DNA of 64,000 nt from Daphnia carinata. Taxonomy: Eukaryota > Arthropoda > Branchiopoda > Diplostraca > Daphniidae. The notes under the pieces were generated by a model that saw only the letters and a list, made by a program, of their open reading frames with translations, was not told the origin of the DNA and ran no database searches. A program made the translations under genes and the position numbers. Location of the stretch: positions 3,877,884-3,941,883 of the forward strand of contig NC_081332.1 of assembly GCF_022539665.2 (NCBI RefSeq), written 5' to 3'. Each line of letters begins with the position of its first letter. Position 1 is the stretch's first letter. This document shows positions 13,548 through 24,269 of this stretch, one piece after another.

Positions 13548-13567
13548 TCGCTGTGACGTCACAGCGA
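13548..13567. promoter_or_regulatory. 20-bp perfect palindrome centred on a CRE
   Basis: The two 10-base arms are exact reverse complements, with the centre at TGACGTCA (13554-13561). TGACGTCA is the full CREB/ATF bZIP site. It lies about 1.9 kb upstream of the distal HR3 coding exon in otherwise simple-sequence DNA. Binding is inferred from the motif only. Confidence 0.5.
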
Positions 13568-14066
13568 ACGGTAAAAAAAAAAAAAAAAAAAGAATATTCA
13601 AAACGCCTGAGGGAACGGAATCTCTTCCATCTGCGGCATTGTCGCTCCATTGCCAAAGTTAACAGCAGCTTTATAGTAGTCGTAGTTGTTGTTTTGTTTT
13701 TTTTTTTCTTTCGTGATTTAGCCTAAAGGGAAGAACGAGGAGAATAACTTGGTGAAAGACTAACGGGACATGCACTCACGCACCGCGAACGAACGAAGAC
13801 AAAAAGAATTGTTTGAACTGTTAAGGTGCAATAACGTGAAACGGGCTCTATAGTAGTGCCGGGCAGATAAAAGAAAAAAAAAAAAAATAAATCCTTGGGG
13901 CGTATATATATATATATATACCGTACGCGCTCACATGTCCCACTAATGTACATGTACAGTGAAAAACAAAATGTAACATGAACTAAACGACACGATGATG
14001 GTGGAATCACTTCTTCCGCTTTCAATCTTCCAATCAACCGTTTTAAAAATCAAATTGAAAGGGTCC

Positions 14067-14068
<2 letters not shown>

Positions 14069-14101
<33 letters not shown>
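14069..14101. repeat. T33 homopolymer
   Basis: An uninterrupted run of 33 T lies in the HR3-VhaSFD spacer. Similar runs are T34 at 32191-32224, A29 at 34282-34310, A27 at 38673-38699 and A27 at 43467-43493, all in introns or spacers. Confidence 0.9.
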
Positions 14102-14102
<1 letters not shown>

Positions 14103-15569
14103 AATGATGAAATCCATCGGTTGGGTTCGATTTGTTTTGAAAGCTATAAAAAATAAAAAAAGAATGCCGTCTTCTTCGAATTGAAAATCGACACGGAAGA
14201 TGAATTTCAATTGGGCAGCTCAGAGTCGACGAAGCGCGTTTTATATAAAATAAGTTAAACCGTTTTAATCCTTTTTTTTTTCCTATTTATCGGTCAGAAA
14301 TACAAAAGTGTCGAAGAATATACTCTTATATAATTCCAGGTAAGGGGAAAAAAAAAGGGGGGGGGGGAGGGGAAGAGCCGTATATAACAGCTCGAGCACG
14401 TCCTCGGGAGTCCTACTGACCGCGGACGAGCCAGCGGTTATTCACCTCCCGCGTTCAATTTTTTTTTTCTCTCTGTGTGTGTGTCTATATGTTATTTTTC
14501 TTCTTCTTCTTCTTCTTCTTGGTTCTTATCCCGGTTTGTACCGCTAGGCCAACTGTTGGTTTCGGCAACCAGTTTGAGGCATTTATTGCAACCGGCTTTT
14601 CCATCGTGTAGAGTGTTGGACACGGCGGGTTAGTAATCGGCTATTATAACTGTACAATCGTTTCTTTTCTTCTTTTTTTTTCGAATGTTATTCGTGTGTA
14701 GACACGATAAAAAAAAAAAAAAAGCCACCACAAAAACACAAGACATTTTTGTGTGCGTCTCTATAGGATAATCGTCAAGGCCTCACCTTGGAATCAAGAA
14801 AAGAAGCCTCACATATCGGACAGGATTATCGTACAATTTAAAGGCAATGGGGGAATATAGATTCTTGGCTATTTTTTTTTTTTCGATATATACCACGAAA
14901 TCGCGTAGATTGGCCGTCATCTATCGATGCAAATAATAAAAAGGCCAAAATCGAAAAATGTTCGAAATCCTTACCTCTGATGGTGCTTGGCATCACTCCC
15001 AGGTCATTTGGCCAAGCCGAACAATCTATGTTTCTTTCAAGAAGATGAATTGTTTCTTGTTTTCTTCCTCTTCCGGCCGGATCTTGTAGAAGAATGTTGT
15101 TCAAGCACTTAAATGTGTGTTTTGTTGTTAATGAAAGTCGAATTTTTTTTTTTTTTTTATCCAAAAAAACACGAGGGAAGAAGATGACACTAAGATCGAG
15201 AAAAACTAATAAACAAACGATGAGCAGCAAATGATGAAAATGTTGGTTGAACTCATGAAGCGCTCGTTCCGGTCAGTAGCACTGATGATGTCGATGTTAA
15301 TACAACAAATGACGAATCCATTGCGCGCGAAAGCTTCCGATTTTTCCCTTTTTTTTTTTTTTTTTTTTTTAATTTTTCTTCAAAGAGAATCGAAGCGACT
15401 AGACACAAAAAAAGGTGGAGGGAGAAACAAGTCAGAAACGGTCGGTGATGTAGTCGAATGTCGTTGATGTTGTCGAGGAGAAATAAATACGAAGAGAGTC
15501 CTGGAAGACCTGTTGCCTCTGTGTCGCCACAAGTCTAACTGTCTGTCTTACTGTGCGTGTGCCGATCTC

Positions 15570-15570
<1 letters not shown>

Positions 15571-15605
<35 letters not shown>
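15571..15605. repeat. GT dinucleotide microsatellite
   Basis: This is the longest dinucleotide tract in the window, about 17 GT units, between HR3 and VhaSFD. Confidence 0.9.
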
Positions 15606-15607
<2 letters not shown>

Positions 15608-15673
15608 CCGCAAGAACTTGAACCAACAACGGGCTTTAGCGCAGCACAGCAAAATGTAATATATTTTTGAAAG

Positions 15674-15676
15674 CCA

Positions 15677-15707
<31 letters not shown>

Positions 15708-15723
15708 AGAGAAAGAAGAGGAG
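15674..15723. repeat. GAA-rich polypurine tract
   Basis: Some 50 bases consist almost entirely of GAA/GAG triplets on the plus strand, just downstream of the GT microsatellite. Such homopurine runs can form triplexes. Confidence 0.75.
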
Positions 15724-16066
15724 GAAAAAACAAAACAAAAAATACGAAGCGAAAAAGAAAAATGCACTTGCGAGCTCCTCCTACCTGGAACCTTTACCTT
15801 TCAAGCTGCTGGCGAAAGGTACCGTTGCGTCGAACCTTTTGCTACATAGCCTTGCTGTGGTGTCCCAGACTTTTTTTTTTTTTTTAGCGCCCAAATGCAC
15901 ACCGTCCTTTATGTGTAAAGAGTATAGGCCAAATAAATAAAAATTAATTTTTATTTTTTATTTTTTATTTTTTTCTTGCCATTACCCCCCCCCCCCCCAC
16001 GTTGCCAGTTTTTCTTTTGTGCGATTTTCGTTTCAAAGGGATTGAAAATGTCGTTTTCAAAATGAA

Positions 16067-16078
16067 TATGACGTCATA
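16067..16078. promoter_or_regulatory. 12-bp palindrome with a CRE
   Basis: TATGACGTCATA is a perfect palindrome carrying the full CREB/ATF site TGACGTCA (16069-16076). It is in the same spacer as the 13548 palindrome, between HR3 and VhaSFD. Function is inferred from the motif. Confidence 0.4.
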
Positions 16079-17897
16079 AATGTGTGGACTGTGTGCAAAG
16101 GCAAGGCGAAGAAGGGCTTCGAGAATAGTCACGCGTGACCTCACGCTTTAGGCGATCTTTTTTTTTTCTTAAATCTTTTTCTTCCGTTTAATGCAAAAAA
16201 AAAAAAAATAGTAAATCCTTTACACGGTGTATCTGCTTTTTTTTTTTTTTGCTGGCGGTAGGATAGGAAGACTGTACAGACATTAAAAAACAAATAAATA
16301 TATAAACCTGTGCACGGAATGCATAAGTCCAACGTTTGGCAAAATGCCACAGCATGAAGAGTGCTGATGAAGCCCCTTCTGCGTTCATTATTCTAGCCAA
16401 CCAACAACAACAGACGCCAATAATGTCCATGCAGACATATAGTCAGTCTCTCTCTCTATGTGTGTCTAGTTTTATACACATACCCAATTCCTTGTTGTTG
16501 TTTTTTCTTTCCTCTATGGCCCAGTAACCTGCAGACAACAGCTGATTTTTTTGTTTTCCCCATTTTTTTTTAAAGAAGAAAAATAAAATAATACGAGTTG
16601 GGTAAAAAAAAAAAAAAAAAAAAAATACAAGGCACAATCGTTTACGTAATCGCCTCTTCGCGCTCCAATGCCGTTTCGTTATTGTGTTGGCAACGTCTTG
16701 CGGTTAACCGCGACACTCTTCGGGTTTTTTTCTTCGTCTTCTTCGTTGCCTCTCTGCGAACGTCTACCAGCGAAACGATCTTTGAATTCGTACACAATAG
16801 CCAAATGGGTAGGCGAGATGGTGACATTGTATTATATATTTATTATTATTTTTTTTAATTCCTTTTTTCTCGGACGAGAAATAAATAACGGGTTTTTCTA
16901 GTTATTTCGAATCTTAATGGACGCATCGAAAATAAGAAGCAACGGGCGTGTTACGCAGATAAATGAAATGGTCGGTCCGATAAATTATTCTCGTTATTTT
17001 GCTGATTGAGACTAGGGTGATGTAGCTTATGTATCTCTACGACGTGTATTGAATTACCATTTTTTTTTTTTTTTTTTTTTTTGGAGGAAAGAAAAGGATC
17101 TGCAATGAAAGGGCAACAGAGAAATAAGAAAAAAAAAAAAGAAATGGGTTATCACGCGCGGAAGCAACCGACTTTGACATTCTGGTAATGTGGCCATTAC
17201 CAAAGAGATAAATGAAGATGAGCTCGGGCTTCCTTTCGGAGAGGATATGTACGTGCGTATACTACTACCACTACCATGTGATACACAGCCAAGAGATGGA
17301 TAATATTCTCGTTCGATTTCGGCGCAGCTGATATTGCGATACAGTCGTATATAACGCCATTTACGTGGCTTTCTTTAGTAGGTCAGTTAGCTTCGACTAG
17401 CACTTTGGCCGAACGGGACAGCCTTCGTGACTTTGCCGGCCATGGATTTCGGGGAAAAATAGCCGCTTTTGCGCTTCGTCCGAAGATCGTACGGAATTTT
17501 AAACTAAACAAGAAGTTTCAGTCTATGGCCACCAGATGTCTTTTAAGGAATGGATTATTCGCAGTGCTAACTATAAAACCCAACATACGAGTTTTAAAAT
17601 CTTGGCTAACACTTCTTTTTTATTTTATTTCAATGTTCCACAGTTGCATAGAATATGTACGTTTTAAATCAGGTTTGCGTGCCAACTACGATCAAGTACC
17701 CTTGAAGTAAACAGAGGTACGAAACTGTTGGCAGAAGGAGTTAAGATGGCTGCCAACTGGTGGCTGCAAAGTAAAGCTCTTCTTGGGACGGGAAATTCGC
17801 TGTATCTTGAAATTAGTTCTTGATTCGGCTACTACGGCGCTAAAGGCTATAAACTAAATAAAGTTTCCTTCCTGCTGATCTGTATTTGTTTCTGCCA

Positions 17898-17907
17898 GTC
17901 ACATGAC
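17898..17907. promoter_or_regulatory. M-box / CLEAR-like element upstream of V-ATPase H
   Basis: GTCACATGAC is the MITF/TFEB family M-box, a close variant of the CLEAR element GTCACGTGAC. It sits 121 bp before the VhaSFD start codon. V-ATPase genes are established targets of Mitf/TFEB factors in flies and vertebrates, so both location and sequence fit. Occupancy is untested. Confidence 0.6.
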
Positions 17908-18027
17908 AGAAGGTCGGGAAATCAGCCGTCTTCAGATCCCGTGATCTGACACAACTGACGGTTTCAGTTCTTTGCAGCTTTGTCGATTTGACGACAATTT
18001 GACTGTAAAAGTTAAGCAAAAAGCACC

Positions 18028-20101
18028 ATGCCTGATAGCAAAATTGATTCCATGTTGATGAAATTGCCTGATGAGACAGGCAAAGGAGGTATGTTCAACT
18101 TCTTGTTTTACCATTAAACAGTTTAACAACAACAATGGCTTTTATGTTTAATTGAAGATGTTATGGCTGCCACTAGTGTTTTGCAGCAAAGGGCCAATGA
18201 GATCAGGAATAATTCCATCAATTGGCAGTCGTACCTCCAGTAAGTTGCTGATGAATTTTGACATGTTCCTTGCGTGGTGCTGTAAGAGCTTGATAAGTAG
18301 TACCCGATTTTTGCCAGTATTATGATAGTAATCACATTTTACAGTAAACAAAGTCAACATTAGTCAGTTTTGATGCATCAGTTTTTGAAAACTGCTAAAT
18401 AGGTCTCTTATTTAATTTCAGGTCTCAGATGATTGGTGATGATGACTACCGCTTCATCACTGAATTCCTGTCATCTGATGGAAGCAAGAGAGACTCGTTG
18501 CTTCAGAACCAGAGAACACAATGTGCCAAGACCTTCCTGAGTCTCCTAGAGCACATTTCTAAAGATCAGACTGTTCAGTACATCCTTACAATTATGGATG
18601 ACATGCTTCAGGTAAGATTAATATCCACCATGTTCTTTGCAGTCCATCTCTGAACTTGCACCTTTGGCCCTTTAAATACAGGAAGACATGAACAGGGTTG
18701 AGATTATCCGAGAATACGCCAAGAAGAAGCGTGAAAACGTTTGGTCTCCCTTTCTGAATCTGTTGAATCGCCCTGATACCTTTATTCAAAACATGACCTC
18801 CCGAATCATAGCTAAACTTGCTTGTTGGTCACGCGATCCAATGGAGGGCTCTGATTTAACCTTCTATTTGACTTGGTTGAAGGATCAACTTCAAACTCCG
18901 GGTAACGAGTATGTTCAAACCACAGCCCGCTGTCTTCAGATGATGCTTCGGGATGAAAAGTACCGCCTAGTATTTGCTGGTATGGAAGGTGTTTCCGTTC
19001 TGGCAAATATCTTGTCTGGACGTATCAACTTTCAGGTGAAACTCTTACACATTTATCTGTTTTGCTCTAGACACACTGTTTCCCTTTAATGAACAATCTG
19101 TTTTCCTTTCTCCGTGAACAGATTCAATACCAGCTATCTTTTTGCTTGTGGGTGATGACATTCAGCCCGCAACTAGTGGAACAAATGAACAAGTATGTGG
19201 TTGAAAAGGTCTAAGTGCCCGAAGAACGTAAGTTTTGAACGCGTTGTATTCTTCTATCTTTAGACACAAAATCATTCCCATTCTCGGCGACATCCTAAAT
19301 GATAGTGTCAAAGATAAGGTCACTCGTATTATCCTAGCCGTCTTCCGCAATATGATCGAGAAACCCGAAGACGCCTCAATGGTCAAAGAGAACTGTGTAG
19401 CCATGGTCCAGGCTAAGGTGCTGAAGCAGCTGTCTATCTTGCAACAGCACAAATTCGACGATGAAGACATCATGGCCGACATTGAGTTCCTCACTGAGAA
19501 ACTTCTCGCCTCTATCCAAGATTTGAGCTCCTTTGACGAATACTCGACCGAAGTCAAATCTGGTCGGCTTGAATGGAGCCCCGTGCACAAATCGGAGCGT
19601 TTCTGGCGTGAAAACGCTCCACGTCTCATTGAGAAGAACTACGAGCTGTTGAAAATGCTGGTTCACCTCCTTGAGACCAGCCGTGACACCCTGGTGCTCG
19701 CCGTTGCCTCCTACGACATTGGCGAGTTTGTCCGACACTATCCCAGAGGAAAGAGGTGATTTAAATTTAATAATTAATATCCATATATTTTTGCGTCCCC
19801 ATAACGTTAGTTTCGTACTCTACAACCTCCAGCATCATAGAACAGCTTGGTGGCAAGCAGATGGTTATGCAATTGCTGGCCCATGAAGACCCAAATGTTC
19901 GCTACGAGGCTCTCCTAGCCGTTCAGAAGCTAATGGTTCACAATTGGTTCGTAAAAACTGATAAAGCTGTTAATTTAAAAGCAATTGAAAAGCCTTTTTA
20001 ACGTTCGCATTATTATTCTACGCAGGGAATATTTGGGCAAACAATTGAAGAAGGATCCCACGTCTGAAAGTTCATCCACGGGCGTGAAAACTAAAGGATA
20101 A
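18028..20101 (+). CDS. VhaSFD: V-type proton ATPase subunit H
   Basis: This is the cytosolic regulatory subunit (V1 sector, 54-kDa) that couples V1 to V0 and represses free V1 activity. Exons are 18028-18088, 18158-18239, 18422-18611, 18682-19035, 19122-19192, 19264-19755, 19833-19946 and 20026-20101. They total 1440 bp, or 479 residues, close to the human 483. Recognisable stretches include [14 protein letters not shown] near the start, [17 protein letters not shown], the HEAT/armadillo-type helices in the middle, [19 protein letters not shown], and the C-terminal [13 protein letters not shown]. The start is the first ATG after a short leader. The exon 7 donor is GTTCGT, non-consensus, but the Trp codon it splits (TG|G) is required by the family sequence. 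AATAAA follows at 20109. An M-box lies upstream. Confidence 0.97.
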
Positions 20102-21141
20102 AAGTTGTAATAAAACTTGGTGACATTGGCATGTCGTTCCCAAATTGTTGATTTATCACCTTGGTCATTCCTCTTTAACTTGTGTTAATTTTGTCGATTA
20201 CGTAGCGATTGGTGTTATTTAGGTATTGCCATTTAAAATATAGAAAAAATTGTTCCGTGATAAATCATCCAATGCCCAACACCGACTCATAGCATTCTAG
20301 CCGTAGCTTCAAAAACGTGCAGCTTCCAATTCGTGGAATGAATTTGTGATAGAAAGACGCAGTAGTTAAATAGACCGCGCTGTACCTATCGATTCACTGC
20401 GCATTGTGAATTTGTTTGCCTGTTGCGTTCATACGTCCTAAATTCAAAGAACAGGGTACGGTCGCCACCTATTTAAAATGCAGGGGCCAGGTATTTTTGT
20501 TTTTGTACTGCGGCAATGTAAACCATATCGGAACAAGCTTGGCGAGGGACAATACAGTAAGGACACCGTGCGGCACACGGACGAACTGGAGACTGGACCC
20601 GTGGGAGTTCATTTCGGTTTTATGTAAGCAAAAATGCAACCAAAAATCGGGAAATTTTTCGAGTTTCATCATTACTTTATCTCAAGAGCATTTTCTAATA
20701 AAAAAGAAACTGGAAAATTTTTACAAAATCTATATTGGAAGTCTTCTAATTCTCTAGTTACACAAGTCACAATACCACATGACGTGGTGGCGCTACCGAT
20801 ATCACCTGTGAAAAGGCAGGTACTTGTTTGTGCGGAGATTTGAAGGTGTGTATAGAGACTAGACCTTGTTTAGTAGAGGAGTACAATGTTACTATGTTGC
20901 AGTGTTGACGCTTTACTTGCTACAACAAAATAGTAGTTTGACAGGAAACTCCTCCCTTCATGTTACGGATACACTGTCACTGTGCGAATTCTTTATTGTT
21001 CCATTTGTTTAGTTAAGCAATTAAACAACAGGGACGTGATTCCTTCGTGAATACGACACTTGCTTTAGCAGTGGAATGGACGGAGGATGTTTACCGTCAG
21101 GGTAATGTGACTCATCGTTCAGGGTCGATTGCTTGGCAAAA
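20102..21141 (+). other. VhaSFD 3' end and spacer to the next gene
   Basis: The VhaSFD 3' untranslated region carries AATAAA at 20109-20114, eight bases after the stop. The rest of the 1 kb is ordinary-complexity DNA without a supportable gene. It should hold the promoter of the downstream transmembrane adaptor gene. Open frames at 20416-20757 and 20634-20843 show no splice sites or family resemblance. Confidence 0.55.
20109..20114 (+). terminator. VhaSFD: Polyadenylation signal of VhaSFD
   Basis: A canonical AATAAA lies eight bases downstream of the VhaSFD stop codon. A 3' untranslated region this short is plausible for a compact genome, but a later site may also be used. Confidence 0.55.
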
Positions 21142-24100
21142 ATGCAAGAGGACGAATCCAGTCAGGAAAATTTGGAAGCTGGGTTAATGTTCCAAAGTAT
21201 TTTAGGATTAATTTTTGGATCAACAGTTATCATTCTGGCTCTGCTGCTGTGTGCGTGCTTCAAAAAAACAAGGGGGTGAGTGCCTTCTTAAATTCATGCT
21301 GAAGTTAGTCAACTGTTGCATGACCGATGATCTAATTGTAGGAATGCTGATCCAGAAGAACATAAGAATGGAAATATCTTTGGGTCATCAAGACATTCAG
21401 CCACTCTTGATACTGAGTTTGACGAAGAAGGCCTTAAAGGAGCTAGAGCGACAAGTCACAGAAGGTTACCTGATCTACCAGATCCTCTACTCAATGGATC
21501 AGAAAACCCTGTTGCTCGTCACAGCAGTGTAAGAAGTAGTCAAGACACCTCTTCGGAACTGTATGCTCAGGTTGAAATTGGAGCAATTGCAAACTCATGT
21601 ATGTCAGCTAAAATATCAGTAACCATAACAGATTTATAAGACCTGTTTTCTTCCCTAATATAGTCCCAGTGAATACTAATTTAAATGAAGATTTGGAAGC
21701 TTTGAGACTTTCTACGACGACTTTTATCACTCAGACGGAAGAAGTACCGGAAAATCACCCGTATGACAAAGTTAAATCTAATCACGGGTACTCCAAAATT
21801 AAAAAGAAAGGTATTAGAAACAGCTTTGGGTAGATGGCGTGGCCTTATTGAGTTTATGTTTTTCGTTGAGTAGCTGAAAATCCTTACGCTAAGGTAAAGC
21901 GTAGCGATACTATGGAGAGTGAACCTGCCGAGGCTGATGAGAACGAGACGGATACAGACAACTACGATGTTGTTTACACAATGCATTCTGTTGATGAAAC
22001 GAGAAAAACCGAGTCTTCTCCTAATGGAACAGCTATAATTGGAGCCAACAACGACAGTGCGCCTCCCCCCTTACCTCTTCCTCTTCGAGGCTCTCATAGT
22101 AGTTTGGCTAGCGGTGGTGAATCAAGCAGCCATGGCCCTCGACCACCCCCTCGAGGCAGACGTGGTCACAGCATCATTTTGAGCCATACGTCCTCGAATG
22201 GAAACACTCACAGACCCAATAGTCTGATCTCAAGTGATCAGGATGTAGCTGAACCTGATTCTATCGATGGCGCCGCAGTTGTTCAAGACGACGTCCTTCC
22301 CGAAGTACGCGGAACCGGCGTGGCGCAAGTTCATTTCAGTGGCGATTCTCAAACGTCTCAGGATTCTAGTAAGCTAGAATTGCATCTTTTATCATGATTT
22401 TATTAGCATGCATAAAAATTATGATTTTACGTAGAGGGTTATTCAAGTATAAGCGTCCGCGAGCCATTGGCCAACTTAAAGGCGTCGAATCCTGGAGTTC
22501 AGGTGGGTAGGCAGAGGACTGGATCTTCCTCACAACAGCATCGCCATACAGATTCTTTGGATCCTCATTATGCCACCGTTTCGGATGCCGAAGATTCGGA
22601 TGAGATGTATGCCGCCATCGCTGAGTTACAGCCAATATATGACGGAGGCGCTGGCTCTGATACCTACGCCAAAATCAACGAGCGTTCAGAAGCTGTTTCC
22701 GCTGCATCAAATAGCGGAACTGTTGCGCCTGTCGTATCTACTGCCACTGCTGTTTTAACTCTTCCAAGCCCCGCCAGCCCTACAGTCCAGTACTTTCCAT
22801 CTGAAACGGAGCGAATCAGTCCGTCACCGGTCCCTCCCACGCCTCCCAGCGTTGTGTCTCTCAAACAGTTATCAACTGGGTCGAGTAGATTACACGGTAA
22901 GATTTAGACATACTGACATTGTAAGAAACAAAAACAAAAAAATAGTTAATGACTTTTAAATGTTTCTTTCTTTCCAAATAGCGTCTACATTGAGCATTGC
23001 CAGTCAAACATCCATCATGGGATCTCCAAAACCGGAAAAGCGACAAGCGAATTCGCCCTTACCACCTCCACCAGTCCCGTTAGATTTGAGCGATAACCTC
23101 GATCGGTCTAGAAAATCTATGAATGTTGAAGAGATGTACGCCAAAGTTATGAAAAAGAAGGGTTTCTCCGTTCACCCGTGGACGGTAGGAGTCGGAGAAA
23201 CGGGAGCTGGCAAAATGCAAGCCCATCGGGGGTCCGTCGACCTTGGATTCTTAGTTTCCAGAGAAGGAGAATCGCTTTCGCATAACCCAAGCCGCCGAAA
23301 TTCCGCAGACTCAACACCTCAGTCGTTGAGCATGGATGTTAATGACAATGGACATCAAGGTTGTATTTAAGAGCAGTTTGAGCACATGTTCAGGCCGCTA
23401 ATAAAATTGAATTGCTCTGGTTGCTTAGTTGGTGAGGCTCCTGTTCAAGAAATCGTTGCACCCGTTGTTGAGGAAGACGACGACGACGAAGATGATTTTC
23501 GGTACGAAATGCTTCCCGCACCGAGGACGAAGCGAGTCTCTGAAACGGACCCGGGTTACGAAAAGATACAACTCAAAAGTGGCGATTCATTTAACGACCC
23601 TCGCTATGAGCGGATTCATTTAAGAAACGATGGAGAAACAGAACCAAACTACGAAGTTGTTGGATTCCGGTAATTATCTTAATGATGCGCCACACGTCGT
23701 GCAGCGAACGCCTTATTTATTTGTCATTGTTTTCAATTTTCTTTTTCTTCAACAATAGTAGGATGAGGTTAAGCGAGTCTAGTGAACCCGGTTATGAAAT
23801 TGTCGAATTGCACCAGAACCCAAGTCCAGGATTCAGCCGACAAGATCCAAATTATGAAAGTTTGCATTATTCCGTCCACCACGTCATTTCCGATCCACCA
23901 TACGCCAGTATTGCAATCCGAGATGACGATTTGAAGGAAGGAGAACTGGAAGTTATGACGGAAGAGGTCACGGCTGAGCTAGTCGTCAATAATAACACGG
24001 TCGGTATTCCCGTTTATGCTCAGGTGATCAAATCGAAGAAAGTGATGGCGCAAACCAACGTCGTCTCGGTTATGGAATCTCCCTTAACATCGCCAGATGA

Positions 24101-24269
24101 GGTGAATCCATCACCACCAATAAGCATTGAAAATCAAGATTATTCCGTTAGCAGTAGTAGCAAGAATACGACAATCATTCGAATCAGTACTGACAGCCGG
24201 CCTCCTATTCGTTACTTTACCGAAGAGGATAGTTTCGGAGTCGAGTTCGGCGAGCCCGAACAAGTATAG
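21142..24269 (+). CDS. Transmembrane tyrosine-motif scaffold, PAG1/Cbp-like
   Basis: Eight exons (21142-21275, 21342-21598, 21664-21810, 21874-22368, 22435-22896, 22982-23359, 23429-23669, 23759-24269) give 2625 bp, or 874 residues, with all phases closed. A 14-residue acidic N-terminus precedes one membrane segment (about 15-36, FGSTVIILALLL), then Cys-Ala-Cys and basic residues, a typical palmitoylation context. The long cytoplasmic part has 18 YxxV/I/L motifs, including YAQV, YDKV, YSKI, YAKV, YDVV, YATV, YEKI, YERI, YEVV, YEIV, YESL and YASI. It also has proline stretches that could bind SH3 domains and an RRLPDLPDP segment resembling RELPRIPP of human PAG1. By analogy it may recruit SH2 proteins such as Csk at rafts after phosphorylation (inference). 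The organisation matches PAG1, but orthology is not proven. It lacks catalytic domains. Confidence 0.88.

Larger units (their letters stand above)
11673..18027. other. HR3-VhaSFD intergenic region with promoters
   Basis: This is a 6.4-kb spacer between the divergent HR3 (minus) and VhaSFD (plus) genes. It is rich in homopolymers (T33 at 14069-14101), a GT tract (15571-15605), a GAA-rich purine run (about 15674-15723) and a CTT run (about 14497-14520). Identified sites are a 20-bp palindrome with a CRE (13548-13567), a second CRE palindrome (16067-16078), a RORE-like half site (about 17376-17386) and an M-box (17898-17907). Several short open frames occur (for example 17405-17710 plus) but none shows splice or family support. 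Confidence 0.6.

Noticed and set aside
17405-17710. 101-codon plus-strand frame upstream of VhaSFD
   Set aside because: There is no recognisable family, no good start context, and it does not join VhaSFD in phase. It is likely leader or promoter DNA.
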